From Marinobacter sp. B9-2 (GTDB lineage: Bacteria > Pseudomonadota > Gammaproteobacteria > Pseudomonadales > Oleiphilaceae): a DNA stretch of 40,011 nt. Under the pieces are notes generated by a model. It was not told the DNA's origin and made no database searches. It saw only the letters and a program-made list of their open reading frames with translations. Every line of letters begins with the position of its first letter. Position 1 is the stretch's first letter. The translations under genes were made by a program, and so were the position numbers. Positions 1 through 7,774 of the stretch are shown here, piece by piece. Location: the NCBI GenBank assembly GCA_003030785.1, contig PYVH01000022.1, positions 1-40,011 on the forward strand. The letters are read 5' to 3'.

Positions 1-132
1 AACCTGTCCCTGACATTGAGTGCTGAGACCTTGCAAACGGGGAGGAGACCATATATGGATTACGCCTGCTGCTAATCCAACCTACAAAAGCACAAAAATC
101 TTTAACCTGGTGAACCCGCGTTGCACGTCGGC
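1..132. other. leading non-coding stretch, no gene recognised
   Basis: Short open frames here run into the palindromic repeat that follows and have no recognisable product. I see no promoter, tRNA or gene end that I can support. Together with the repeat at 133-221 it forms the region downstream of cynS. Confidence 0.4.
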
Positions 133-221
133 GCGGGGTGGTAGGTGGATTTTTCGCCGGAAAAAGATGTCTGAGCGAAGCGAGTTGCTTTTTCCAAGAA
201 AAACTCCACCTGCCACCCCGC
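133..221. repeat. Long hairpin repeat, family 1, copy A (downstream of cynS)
   Basis: Arms of 23-24 nt (133-155 and 198-221) are complementary apart from one G-T and one A-C position. Inside lies a second stem, GGAAAAAG (159-166) with CTTTTTCC (188-195), and an apex containing GAGCGAAGCGAG. A second copy occurs at 7650-7736 with the same inner part but different, still complementary, outer arms. Both copies lie just downstream of the stop codon of a leftward gene (cynS here, the thiolase there), so a role in 3' end formation or mRNA stability is plausible. There is no classic uridine tract directly after the stem, so I do not call it a terminator. Confidence 0.8.
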
Positions 222-282
222 AAGCCCGCCCCTCAACCAACAGGCTACAAGGACCGGACCTCCGAGGTTACAGGACCTGCGA

Positions 283-726
283 TTACCAGGCTTTATAAGG
301 CAGGAACTTCCCGTTCATGGTAACCACGACACGGTCGCCCTTCGGATTCTCTTCCTTCTCGATGTCCATGGTGAAATCGATGGCACTCATGATGCCGTCG
401 CCGAACTTCTCATGGATGAGCTCTTTTATAGTGTCGCCGTAGACACCCACCACTTCGTACAAACGGTAAATCAGCGGATCCTGCGGAACGGCGCCGTCCC
501 AGGCTTTTTTGGGGCAGACCTGCAGGGCTTCGGCTATCGGCTTGTCCAGGTCGAGGACTTCGCACAGGGCAAAGGCCTTGTCTTCGGTGAGGCTGTTCAT
601 ACCCAGGGCCGCTGAGGTGGTGAACACCGGGGATAGGCCGATGGTTTCGGCGATGGCTTCCCAGGTCATTCCCTTGGACACTTTGGCTTCCAGGATTTTG
701 GCGGTCATCAGTTCTTTGTTCATCAT
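283..726 (-). CDS. cynS: cyanase (cyanate hydratase)
   Basis: Cyanase converts cyanate plus bicarbonate to ammonia and CO2 in the cytoplasm, giving a nitrogen source and removing a toxic ion. The 147-residue length is close to that of the E. coli enzyme (156). The three catalytic residues known for cyanase are present: Arg88 and Glu91 in YRLYE, and Ser114 in the GDGIMSAIDF segment; the N-terminal third is the usual helical domain. The gene starts at a double ATG preceded by GAGAGGAAA and sits 27 nt after the ABC ATPase gene, so it is the last gene of the leftward transport operon. Its presence argues that cyanate is a substrate of that transporter. Confidence 0.95.
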   Translation of the reverse strand: MMNKELMTAKILEAKVSKGMTWEAIAETIGLSPVFTTSAALGMNSLTEDKAFALCEVLDLDKPIAEALQVCPKKAWDGAVPQDPLIYRLYEVVGVYGDTIKELIHEKFGDGIMSAIDFTMDIEKEENPKGDRVVVTMNGKFLPYKAW

Positions 727-753
727 GGCTGTTTCCTCTCTTGGGTTTTAACG

Positions 754-1668
754 TCAGGCATTCACCGCACGGGCGGCAGTCTCAGATTCGGATTCGGTTT
801 CAGAGTCGGCAGACGCTGGCGTGGACTGGGCAACGCCTTTGGCGGGTTCGACGATTTTCGGGGTGCCGTCTTTTTCCGGCAGAGCCGAGCCGCTTCGGTT
901 GACCAGGAAGTCCACCAGGTAGTCCCGGGTTTTGTGGTAGGCCGGGTTCTGGAAGATGGTGGCCCGGGCCCGCGGGTGCGGAATATCCACTTTCACGCTC
1001 TCAGCGATGCGGGCGTTGGGGCCGTTCGACATCAGGAAGATGCGGTCAGACAGTAGAATGGCTTCGTCCACATCGTGGGTGATCATGAACACGGTCTGGC
1101 GGGTTTCTTCCCAGATTTTCACCAGCTCGTCCTGAATCACACCCCGGGTGAGCGCATCCAGCGCGCCGAAAGGCTCGTCCAGCAGCAGGAGTTCCGGCTG
1201 GGTGGCGAAGGCCCGGGCGATACTCACCCGCTGACGCATACCGCCGGACAGCTGGGACGGCTTGCGGTTCAGGGCGTGGTCCAGGCCCACCATCTTCAGG
1301 TAGCGTTCGCTGTGCTCTTTCACCTTTTCCTTGGACCACTCCGGCCAGCGGGCGCGCACGGCGAAGACGATGTTGTTCAGGGTGGTTTTCCAGGGCAGCA
1401 GGCTGTAGTTCTGGAACACAACCCCGCGCTCAAGGCCTGGGCCTTTGATTTCCTTGCCGTTCATCACCACGTTGCCGGCGCTGGCTTCGTCCAGGCCTGC
1501 CAACACGTTCAGGATGGTGGATTTGCCGCAACCGGAGTGGCCGATGATGCAAACAAACTCACCTTTCTCCAGGGCAAAGCGGATATCCTCGAAGACGGTC
1601 AGCTCACCGCCCTGGCCGTCCGGATAGACTTTGGACAGGCCATCTACTTCCAGGAATGATTTACTCAT
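754..1668 (-). CDS. ABC transporter ATP-binding protein (nitrate/cyanate/taurine family)
   Basis: ATPase that energises the import system encoded by the two genes before it in transcription order. It shows Walker A GHSGCGKST (about residue 43), signature LSGGMRQRV, Walker B LLLLDEPFGALD and the switch histidine in ITHDVDEA, as in NrtD/CynD/SsuB/TauB. At 304 residues it is some 40 longer than the minimal subunit. The C-terminal extension, after the segment ending in VNRSG, is rich in Ser, Glu, Pro and Ala (SETESESETAARAV) and looks disordered; I do not know its function. The ATG has a good GGAGA site. Which anion is carried cannot be read from the ATPase; the cyanase downstream favours cyanate, and the same family also carries nitrate/nitrite. 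Confidence 0.92.
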   Translation of the reverse strand: MSKSFLEVDGLSKVYPDGQGGELTVFEDIRFALEKGEFVCIIGHSGCGKSTILNVLAGLDEASAGNVVMNGKEIKGPGLERGVVFQNYSLLPWKTTLNNIVFAVRARWPEWSKEKVKEHSERYLKMVGLDHALNRKPSQLSGGMRQRVSIARAFATQPELLLLDEPFGALDALTRGVIQDELVKIWEETRQTVFMITHDVDEAILLSDRIFLMSNGPNARIAESVKVDIPHPRARATIFQNPAYHKTRDYLVDFLVNRSGSALPEKDGTPKIVEPAKGVAQSTPASADSETESESETAARAVNA

Positions 1669-1723
1669 AACAGGTCTCCATTCGGAGGGTTGAGGCCGGC
1701 ACCGGAAACCGGTGCCGGACCGC

Positions 1724-2551
1724 TCATTCTTTGTATTCCACCAGTTTCTGGGCCTTGCCCAGGGCCAGGTCGAGCAGCATGCCCACCACCCCGATCATCA
1801 GGATGGAGAAGATCACACTGGCCAGATCCAGGTTGTTCCATTCGTTCCACACGTAGTAGCCAATGCCGGTGCCGCCCACGAGCATTTCCGCGGCCACGAT
1901 GACCAGCCAGGCAATGCCAATCGAGATCCGCATGCCGGTCAGAATGGTGGGTGCTGCGGCCGGCAGGATCACCGTAATGGCGGTGCGCAGTGGGCCGAGT
2001 TCGTGGGTGCGGGCCACGTTGACCCAGTCCTGCCTCACGTTCGCCACACCAAAGGCGGTGTTCAGAAGCATTGGCCAGATCGAGCAGATGAAGATCACAA
2101 AGATCGCTGAGGCATCGGAGTCCTGGATGATGAACAGGGCCAGGGGCATCCAGGCCAGCGGCGAAATTGGCCGCAGCACCTGGATGTAAGGGTTCAGGGC
2201 CTTGTACATCAGCGGCGACATGCCGATCAGGAACCCGACGGGCAGCGCAATGGCCATGGCCGCCAGGTAGCCGGTCAATACCCGGTACACCGAATAGGCC
2301 AGCTGGATGCCGATGCCCTTGTCGTTGGCGCCGGCGTCATAGAACGGATCGGACAACTCCGCCCAGGCCAGCTTGATCACCGCCGAGGGTGGCGGCACCC
2401 GGGATTCCTGCTCCACACCACCCATCAGCATTTCGTATTCGGTCAGTCCTGTCTGGGCCTCCGGGGGCTGGGTTGCCATTTCCCAGAGCCCCAGGGCCAG
2501 AATCAGGAACGACACCGACAGCAGTGCTGCCCGGACGTTCAGGGAAGCCAT
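1724..2551 (-). CDS. ABC transporter permease (nitrate/cyanate/taurine family)
   Basis: Inner-membrane permease of the binding-protein-dependent type, 275 residues with about six hydrophobic segments. The first lies at residues 8-25. The cytoplasmic EAA-type loop is visible near residues 185-215 (ELGPLRTAITVILPAAAP), where the ATPase docks. It starts with ATG right after the binding-protein stop codon at a strong GGAGGG site (the stop codon lies between the site and the start), so translation is probably coupled. It belongs with NrtB/CynB/SsuC/TauC; substrate as discussed for the ATPase. All parts of the importer are present in the operon order binding protein, permease, ATPase. Confidence 0.92.
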   Translation of the reverse strand: MASLNVRAALLSVSFLILALGLWEMATQPPEAQTGLTEYEMLMGGVEQESRVPPPSAVIKLAWAELSDPFYDAGANDKGIGIQLAYSVYRVLTGYLAAMAIALPVGFLIGMSPLMYKALNPYIQVLRPISPLAWMPLALFIIQDSDASAIFVIFICSIWPMLLNTAFGVANVRQDWVNVARTHELGPLRTAITVILPAAAPTILTGMRISIGIAWLVIVAAEMLVGGTGIGYYVWNEWNNLDLASVIFSILMIGVVGMLLDLALGKAQKLVEYKE

Positions 2552-2553
2552 GG

Positions 2554-3975
2554 TTACACCCTCCCGATGTCGAAGCTGCGTGCGTATTCTTCGGCACGAT
2601 CAGAATCGAACGTCTTGCCCATGATGGTGTGGGTCTTGTAGGTCTTGTCCGGAGCGGTGTAACCCAGTTCTTCCATGATCTTGCCGGTCTCGCTCGCCAG
2701 GTAGACCTGCTCGGCAATGCCTTTGTAGTCCACATCACCCTCGATATAACCCCAGCGCTTCATCTGGGTGAGGATCCACACGCCCATGGAGTGCCACGGG
2801 AACGGGTCGAAGTCGATGCGGTCCGGCACGTCTTTTACCTCGCCAAGGCCATCGGCGTAGTAGCCGGTCAGCACCTGCTGAATCACCGGAACCGGCTGGT
2901 TCAGATAGTTCTTTGGCGCGATGGCTTCGGAGATTTCCTTACGGTTATCCGGATTGTTGGAGTACTGCGTCGCGTCGATGATGGCGCGCAACAGGGCGCC
3001 GTAGGTGTTCGGGTTCTGGGTCGCGAACTGCTTGCTGCAGGCAAAGGCGCAGCACGGGTGGCCTTCCCAGATGTCCTTGGTCAGCATGTGGATGAAGCCC
3101 ACCTTCTCCCAAACAGCACGCTGGTTGAACGGATCCGGTGACAAGTAGCCATCCAGGTTACCGGCGCGGAGGTTGGCAACCATCTCGGGTGGCGGGACCA
3201 CACGGATCTGCACATCTTTGTCCGGGTCGATACCGTTCTCGGCCAGGTAGTAACGCAGCAGGAAGTTGTGCATGGAGTACTCGAACGGCACGCCAAACTT
3301 GAAGCCTTTCCACTGTTTCGGGTCGCGCTTGTCCTTGTGGTCGACGTGCAGCACGATGGCCTGGCCATTGATGTTCTCAACGGCCGGCATGATGAACGGC
3401 TCCGGTGTGGAGCCCGCGCCCATGGTCATCGCCAGGGGCATGGGAGTAAGCATATGTGAGGCGTCGTATTCGCCAGCCAGGGACTTGTCCCGGGCCACCG
3501 CCCAACCTGCGGTCTTGGTGACGGTCACATCGAGGCCGTACCGCTCATAAAAGCCCATCGGGTGGGCCATGATGATAGGCGTGGCGCAGGTGATCGGTAC
3601 AAAACCAACGTTCAGCTTGGTCTTCTCGAGCTTGCCCAGGGATTCCTTCACCGCGGCCTTGGCCTTTTCCATCGGGAACACGCTGCCCAGAACGGCCGCC
3701 GCGGTGCCCGCGCCCATCATTTTCATGAAGGCGCGCCGGCTGTGTTCGTTGTGACCAAACACCGAGCGCACCACCGCGCCTTCGATGGCGCGATCCATCA
3801 TCGCTTCTGAATCCAAATGCTCGTCAGCAACTGCCTGCTGGCCGGCAGAGGGCTTGAGATCGAGGGAAATCGACGGGGTGCTGTCGCCGGGTTTGCACTC
3901 GGGGCAGCCGCAGGTCTTGGCATGAATCAGGGACTTGTCACCGTCAAACGGGTTTCCAAGGCTTTTCGTGGTCAT
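2554..3975 (-). CDS. ABC transporter periplasmic binding protein, NrtA/CynA-like, Tat-type export
   Basis: Solute-binding subunit of the importer, 473 residues. The mature part, from about residue 115 (LNVGFVPITCATPIIMAHP), is typical of the NrtA/CmpA/CynA branch that binds nitrate, bicarbonate or cyanate. The N-terminus is unusual: about 78 residues precede a twin-arginine signal (SRRAFMKMM, Arg80-Arg81, then a hydrophobic stretch to about residue 100 and AKA), and the leader contains a Cys-x-Cys-x-x-Cys cluster (Cys22, 24, 27). I kept the upstream ATG because it follows an AGGAGAG site and the leader is in frame with coding character; Met59/Met60 are possible internal starts. It is the first gene of the operon and is preceded by a sigma-54-type promoter. 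Confidence 0.92.
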   Translation of the reverse strand: MTTKSLGNPFDGDKSLIHAKTCGCPECKPGDSTPSISLDLKPSAGQQAVADEHLDSEAMMDRAIEGAVVRSVFGHNEHSRRAFMKMMGAGTAAAVLGSVFPMEKAKAAVKESLGKLEKTKLNVGFVPITCATPIIMAHPMGFYERYGLDVTVTKTAGWAVARDKSLAGEYDASHMLTPMPLAMTMGAGSTPEPFIMPAVENINGQAIVLHVDHKDKRDPKQWKGFKFGVPFEYSMHNFLLRYYLAENGIDPDKDVQIRVVPPPEMVANLRAGNLDGYLSPDPFNQRAVWEKVGFIHMLTKDIWEGHPCCAFACSKQFATQNPNTYGALLRAIIDATQYSNNPDNRKEISEAIAPKNYLNQPVPVIQQVLTGYYADGLGEVKDVPDRIDFDPFPWHSMGVWILTQMKRWGYIEGDVDYKGIAEQVYLASETGKIMEELGYTAPDKTYKTHTIMGKTFDSDRAEEYARSFDIGRV

Positions 3976-4102
3976 GGCGCACTCTCCTGGGTTTGGGACC
4001 TAAGTTTTGGGTTATTTCTGCACTCTCACGGTGCAACAAAGGTGCGGCTCGGGCCCGAGGCTGGAAATGGTCGGGTCGGCTCCGCGTTCTGAGAGAGGTA
4101 TC

Positions 4103-4117
4103 GCAGGGTTTGTGCCA
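4103..4117 (-). promoter_or_regulatory. sigma-54 (-24/-12) promoter for the cyanate/nitrate transport operon
   Basis: Read leftward the sequence is TGGCACAAACCCTGC, matching the consensus TGGCAC-N5-TTGC, with the essential GG and GC at the right spacing. Transcription would start near 4091, giving an untranslated leader of about 115 nt. The leader contains two small palindromes (CTCGGGCCCGAG and TGCAC...GTGCA). A sigma-54 activator gene lies directly upstream and divergent. Confidence 0.8.
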
Positions 4118-4183
4118 AGTCCGGTTATTTTTTTAACCCATTGTTTTTAAGGCATCAGGAATGAGGAGCCTGAAAACAGGAGA

Positions 4184-4239
4184 GCTACGACATTTCGTAT
4201 TTCACGATTTTTCGTAGCCCGGACTGCGATTTTTCGTAG
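4184..4239. promoter_or_regulatory. Probable enhancer: three repeats of a CGATTTTTCGTA-like motif
   Basis: Near-identical 12-mers occur at 4188-4199 (CGACATTTCGTA), 4205-4216 and 4227-4238 (both CGATTTTTCGTA). The first is part of a partial inverted repeat with flanking CTACGA. They lie about 95-150 bp upstream of the predicted start of the leftward sigma-54 promoter, the usual distance for an upstream activating sequence, and next to the gene of the likely activator. Confidence 0.7.
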
Positions 4240-4288
4240 TTGGCACAGGGTTTGTTTCTTCCTTCGGGAACTGACTCAGGAAATCGCC

Positions 4289-6205
4289 ATGAACACCGAA
4301 GCCATCATTCGCCCTGAAATCACCGGCAACTGGATTGACCATCTGCCAGAGGCTGCGCTGTTGGTAGATGCAGGCAGGGACCTGATTCTGTCCGCCAACA
4401 GTGCCATGGGCCGAATGATCGGCTCCGACCGGCAATCCCTCGTCGGAACGCCATGCACCCACCTGTTCACCGACCAGCGGCCGCAACTGATTGCATTCAC
4501 TGAGGAAACCCTGTTTCGCAGCCACGGCTGGAGCCGGGATTTCTTCCTCCAGCACCGGGACGGCCACACCGTGGAACTGGAAATCTCCTCATCCAGGGTC
4601 GGCGAGGCGGAAACCCAGAATGTGCTGCTGTTGTTGAGGGACCGACGCCAGCTGCGAACCCTTCGGGAGCGCCACGATGCCAACCACTACCACCGGGGCG
4701 GCCTGCTTGAATGGCGTCGGGTGGAAGAACTGTTCAAGGACATGGAGCGGGAAAACCAGCTGATCCTGCATGCCGTCGGGGAAGGCATTTACGGGGTGGA
4801 TGCCGAGGGGCGAGGCACCTTCGCAAACCCCGCAGCCGAGCGCATGCTGGGGTGGCGAATTGACGAACTCATGGGGCGGGTTCTGCATCGCGTGGTGCAC
4901 CACTCCCATGCCGATGGCAGCCTTTACCCACTCAAGGACTGCCCGATATACGCCGCCTTCCGCGATGCCAGCGTGAAGCGCGTGGGCGAAGACTGGTTCT
5001 GGCGCAAGGATGGCAGCGGCTTCCCGGTGGAATACACCAGCACTCCGATTCTGGATAATGGGCATCCGGTAGGCGCAGTGGTGGTATTCCGGGACATATC
5101 GGCACGGCAGGAGGCCCAGAAGGAACTGCAGAAAGCGCTGGAGGAAGTGGAGACCCTCAAACACCGACTGGAAATGGAGAACGCCTATCTGCAGGAAGAA
5201 CTCAGCGCCGAGTACCACTTCCACGAAATCTTCGGCCAGAGCGAGGCCATCAAAGCCATCGTGCGCCGTATCGGTATGGTGGCGCCCACCGATGCCAACG
5301 TGCTGATCACCGGCGAATCCGGCACGGGCAAGGAGCTGATTGCCCGTGCCATCCACCAGTCCAGCAGCCGACGGGACCGGCCCCTGATTCGGGTGAACTG
5401 TGCGGCCATCCCCAAGGATCTGTTCGAGAGCGAGTTCTTCGGCCACATCAAGGGTGCCTTCACCGGCGCTGTCAGCGATCGCGTGGGCCGATTCGAACTG
5501 GCCGACGGCGGCACCCTGTTCCTGGACGAAGTGGGCGAAATCCCCCTTGAGCTCCAGGGCAAGCTGCTCCGGGTGCTGCAGGACCAGCAATTCGAGCGGG
5601 TTGGCGAAAACAATACCCGGGCGGTGGATGTGCGGGTGATCGCCGCCACCAACCGCGACCTGAAAGCGGAAGTTCAGGAAAAAACCTTCCGGGAAGATCT
5701 CTACTTTCGCCTGAATGTTTTCCCCATCGAATCCGTGCCCTTGCGCCGGCGGCTGGAGGACATCCCCATCCTCGCCCAGGAATTCCTGAACCGGGCCTGT
5801 CAGAAGTTCAACCGGCCTCTGCTGGCCCTGAAAGAACGTGACGTTGAAACCCTGAAAGCCTACCACTGGCCCGGCAACGTGCGGGAGCTGGAGAATGTGA
5901 TCGAGCGCCAGGTGATCACCGCCGACGGACGGCTGGATCTGGACCTGCCAGGCCCGGAGTCCGCAGCCCGGTCCAACACGGCAGAAGCTACGCCTGCGAG
6001 ACATTACAGCGGCGAATTGATGACGGAACAGGAATTGCGGGAACTGGAGAAACAGAACCTGGCCCGGGCCCTCACCATGAGCAGTGGCCGGGTCTTCGGC
6101 GATGACGGCGCGGCGGCCATGCTGGGCATCAAACCCACCACCCTGACCTCGCGCCTGAAAAAGCTGAAGATCGACGCCAGGGAGTTCCAGATCAGGCCGG
6201 AGTGA
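4289..6205 (+). CDS. sigma-54-dependent transcriptional activator with two PAS domains
   Basis: Enhancer-binding protein of 638 residues. Two PAS-like sensor domains occupy roughly residues 15-115 and 155-272, the second ending in the typical VVVFRDIS; a coiled-coil linker follows (about 273-308). The AAA+ domain (about 313-540) has Walker A GESGTGKE (342-349), the sigma-54 contact loop GAFTGA (389-394) and Walker B TLFLDE (409-414), so it should be active. A Fis-type helix-turn-helix ends the protein (MLGIKPTTLTSRLKKL). There is no receiver domain, so the signal is probably sensed through PAS, not a partner kinase. Divergent placement, the sigma-54 promoter and the repeats between the genes point to control of the transporter-cyanase operon. 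The ligand is unknown. Its 3' end overlaps the convergent transporter gene by 14 nt. Confidence 0.93.
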   Translation: MNTEAIIRPEITGNWIDHLPEAALLVDAGRDLILSANSAMGRMIGSDRQSLVGTPCTHLFTDQRPQLIAFTEETLFRSHGWSRDFFLQHRDGHTVELEISSSRVGEAETQNVLLLLRDRRQLRTLRERHDANHYHRGGLLEWRRVEELFKDMERENQLILHAVGEGIYGVDAEGRGTFANPAAERMLGWRIDELMGRVLHRVVHHSHADGSLYPLKDCPIYAAFRDASVKRVGEDWFWRKDGSGFPVEYTSTPILDNGHPVGAVVVFRDISARQEAQKELQKALEEVETLKHRLEMENAYLQEELSAEYHFHEIFGQSEAIKAIVRRIGMVAPTDANVLITGESGTGKELIARAIHQSSSRRDRPLIRVNCAAIPKDLFESEFFGHIKGAFTGAVSDRVGRFELADGGTLFLDEVGEIPLELQGKLLRVLQDQQFERVGENNTRAVDVRVIAATNRDLKAEVQEKTFREDLYFRLNVFPIESVPLRRRLEDIPILAQEFLNRACQKFNRPLLALKERDVETLKAYHWPGNVRELENVIERQVITADGRLDLDLPGPESAARSNTAEATPARHYSGELMTEQELRELEKQNLARALTMSSGRVFGDDGAAAMLGIKPTTLTSRLKKLKIDAREFQIRPE

Positions 6206-7529
6206 TGCCCACCTGGTTCAGGGCATAGGTCACCACAATCCAGATCAGCATCACCAGCGGCAGGTAGCGACCAACCAGGTACATACGCCACTCCCACCAG
6301 CGGCTCTGGGTGCCCAGCACCGTTCGTATCTTCTCGGGCGGAATAAACCAGCAGAACATGGCGGCCCCCAACACCCCGGAGAAGATGATCACATTACCGC
6401 CGGCCACCCGGTCGATCACATCCAGCACCGGCTCCCCGGCAATGTTCCACTCCAGCGGGGTGAAACTCAGTGCCGATGCCGTGCCCAGCACCAGCATCAC
6501 CAGGGTAACAAGACTGACGGCCTTGCCATTGCTCAGCCGGAACTCCTCCGCTACCGCCGCTATCATCACCTTCAGACCGGCCAGGCTGGAACTGAACGCG
6601 GCCATGAAGAACAGGCTGAAAAACAGGGTACCCACCCAGTAGCCGCCCACCATGTCCTCGAACACCCGGGGCATGGTCACAAACGCCAGTTGACTGCCCT
6701 CCGCGGGCTCCATGCCAAGACTGAACACAAACGGAAAGATCATCCAGCCCGCCAGCAGCGCCACACTGGTCTCGGTACCTGCAACAATCAGACAGGCCCG
6801 GGGCACGTGGGTCTGCCGGGGGATAAAACTGCCATAGGTCACCAGGTAGCCCTGACCAATCGCCAGCGTGTAGAACGCCTGCCCGAACGCAAACGCCCAC
6901 AGCTTACCGTCCGCCAGCCGGCTCCAGTCCACCTGGAAAAAGAAATCCTTGGTCTGCTCCCAACCGGGTGTGCGGCTGGCGAAAATCACCAGACCGATCA
7001 TCACAATGATCAAAACCGGCATCAGGATCTTCGACATCAGCTCGATGGCCGTCACATCCTTGGCCAGGATGATTGCCCCCAGCACGGTCACCGCGAAGAA
7101 ATACCAGAGCGAGTTATACCCGGCGGTAAAGTCACCAAACACTCGGAGATTGTCTGTTGCGGCATCCACCGCATAACCCAGGGTCCAGCCGGTAATCACC
7201 AGGTAATAGCTGGTAATGGCCATGGTGATGAGCACCACAAACCACCCGTAAACCACCCCGAAGCGGTTCACCTGCCGGTAGGTCTGAACCGTACTGCCCT
7301 TGGAAAGACGTCCCGCTGACACTTCCAGAATCATGATGGGCAAAACCACAACAATCAGCGCCAGCAGATAGGCCACCACAAAAGCGCCACCGCCGTTCTC
7401 CCCCACCATGTACGGAAACCGCCACAGGTTCCCAAGCCCCACAGCCGCTGCGGCCATGGAGGCCACAAACGCAGGCTCGGAGCTCCACTGTTTGCGGGAT
7501 TCCTCAATAAACTCGTGGCTCTTTCGCAC
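6192..7529 (-). CDS. sodium-dependent transporter, NSS (SNF) family
   Basis: Inner-membrane symporter that uses the sodium gradient to import an amino acid or related amine. The hallmark of transmembrane segment 1 is present (AVGLGNLWRFPYMVGENGGGAF). There are about 11-12 hydrophobic segments over some 445 residues, the usual bacterial (LeuT-like, MhsT-like) size. I favour the GTG at 7529, preceded at 11 nt by GGAG, which yields an N-terminus (RKSHEFIEESRKQW) typical of the family; an upstream TTG at 7580 would add 17 residues. The substrate cannot be deduced. The gene converges on and overlaps the sigma-54 regulator by 14 nt and appears to be transcribed alone. Confidence 0.9.
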   Translation of the reverse strand: MRKSHEFIEESRKQWSSEPAFVASMAAAAVGLGNLWRFPYMVGENGGGAFVVAYLLALIVVVLPIMILEVSAGRLSKGSTVQTYRQVNRFGVVYGWFVVLITMAITSYYLVITGWTLGYAVDAATDNLRVFGDFTAGYNSLWYFFAVTVLGAIILAKDVTAIELMSKILMPVLIIVMIGLVIFASRTPGWEQTKDFFFQVDWSRLADGKLWAFAFGQAFYTLAIGQGYLVTYGSFIPRQTHVPRACLIVAGTETSVALLAGWMIFPFVFSLGMEPAEGSQLAFVTMPRVFEDMVGGYWVGTLFFSLFFMAAFSSSLAGLKVMIAAVAEEFRLSNGKAVSLVTLVMLVLGTASALSFTPLEWNIAGEPVLDVIDRVAGGNVIIFSGVLGAAMFCWFIPPEKIRTVLGTQSRWWEWRMYLVGRYLPLVMLIWIVVTYALNQVGITPA

Positions 7530-7649
7530 GGGGGTTCTTTCTCCAATGCCGGGGACGTTCAATGCATTTAAGGCTAGCAAATCATGGCTTGGGCCGCATG
7601 ACTGATATCAAAGTCACTAACTTCGCGATATCTCAGGGGGTATCTCGGC

Positions 7650-7736
7650 GCGGAGTGACCGGTGGATTTTTCGCCGGAAAAAGGTGTCTGAGCGAAGCGA
7701 GTTCTTTTTCCAAGAAAAATTCACCGGCCACTCCGC
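7650..7736. repeat. Long hairpin repeat, family 1, copy B (downstream of thiolase)
   Basis: Arms 7650-7672 and 7714-7736 pair over 23 nt with two imperfect positions. The interior (GCCGGAAAAAGGTGTCTGAG and the rest) is almost identical to copy A at 133-221. Outer-arm bases differ from copy A but are compensated on the other side (for example GGGGTGG with CCACCCC in A, GGAGTG with CACTCC in B). The thiolase stop codon lies 39 bp away, so the element lies just downstream of the thiolase gene. Confidence 0.8.
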
Positions 7737-7774
7737 AGCCCGCCCCCAACCAGGCAGGCTACGTAGAGAAGCTA

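Noticed and set aside
20-298. Short rightward open frames at the window start
   Set aside because: They are translations of the family 1 palindrome; a similar frame appears at its second copy near 7562-7750, so they reflect the repeat.
4241-4255. Rightward sigma-54 promoter for the activator gene
   Set aside because: TGGCAC is perfect but the -12 element is TTGT, lacking the essential GC, and the enhancer motifs abut it; kept only as an observation in the control-region finding.
4589-6004. 471-codon open frame antisense to the sigma-54 activator
   Set aside because: No domain resemblance, and the sense frame has all AAA+ motifs.
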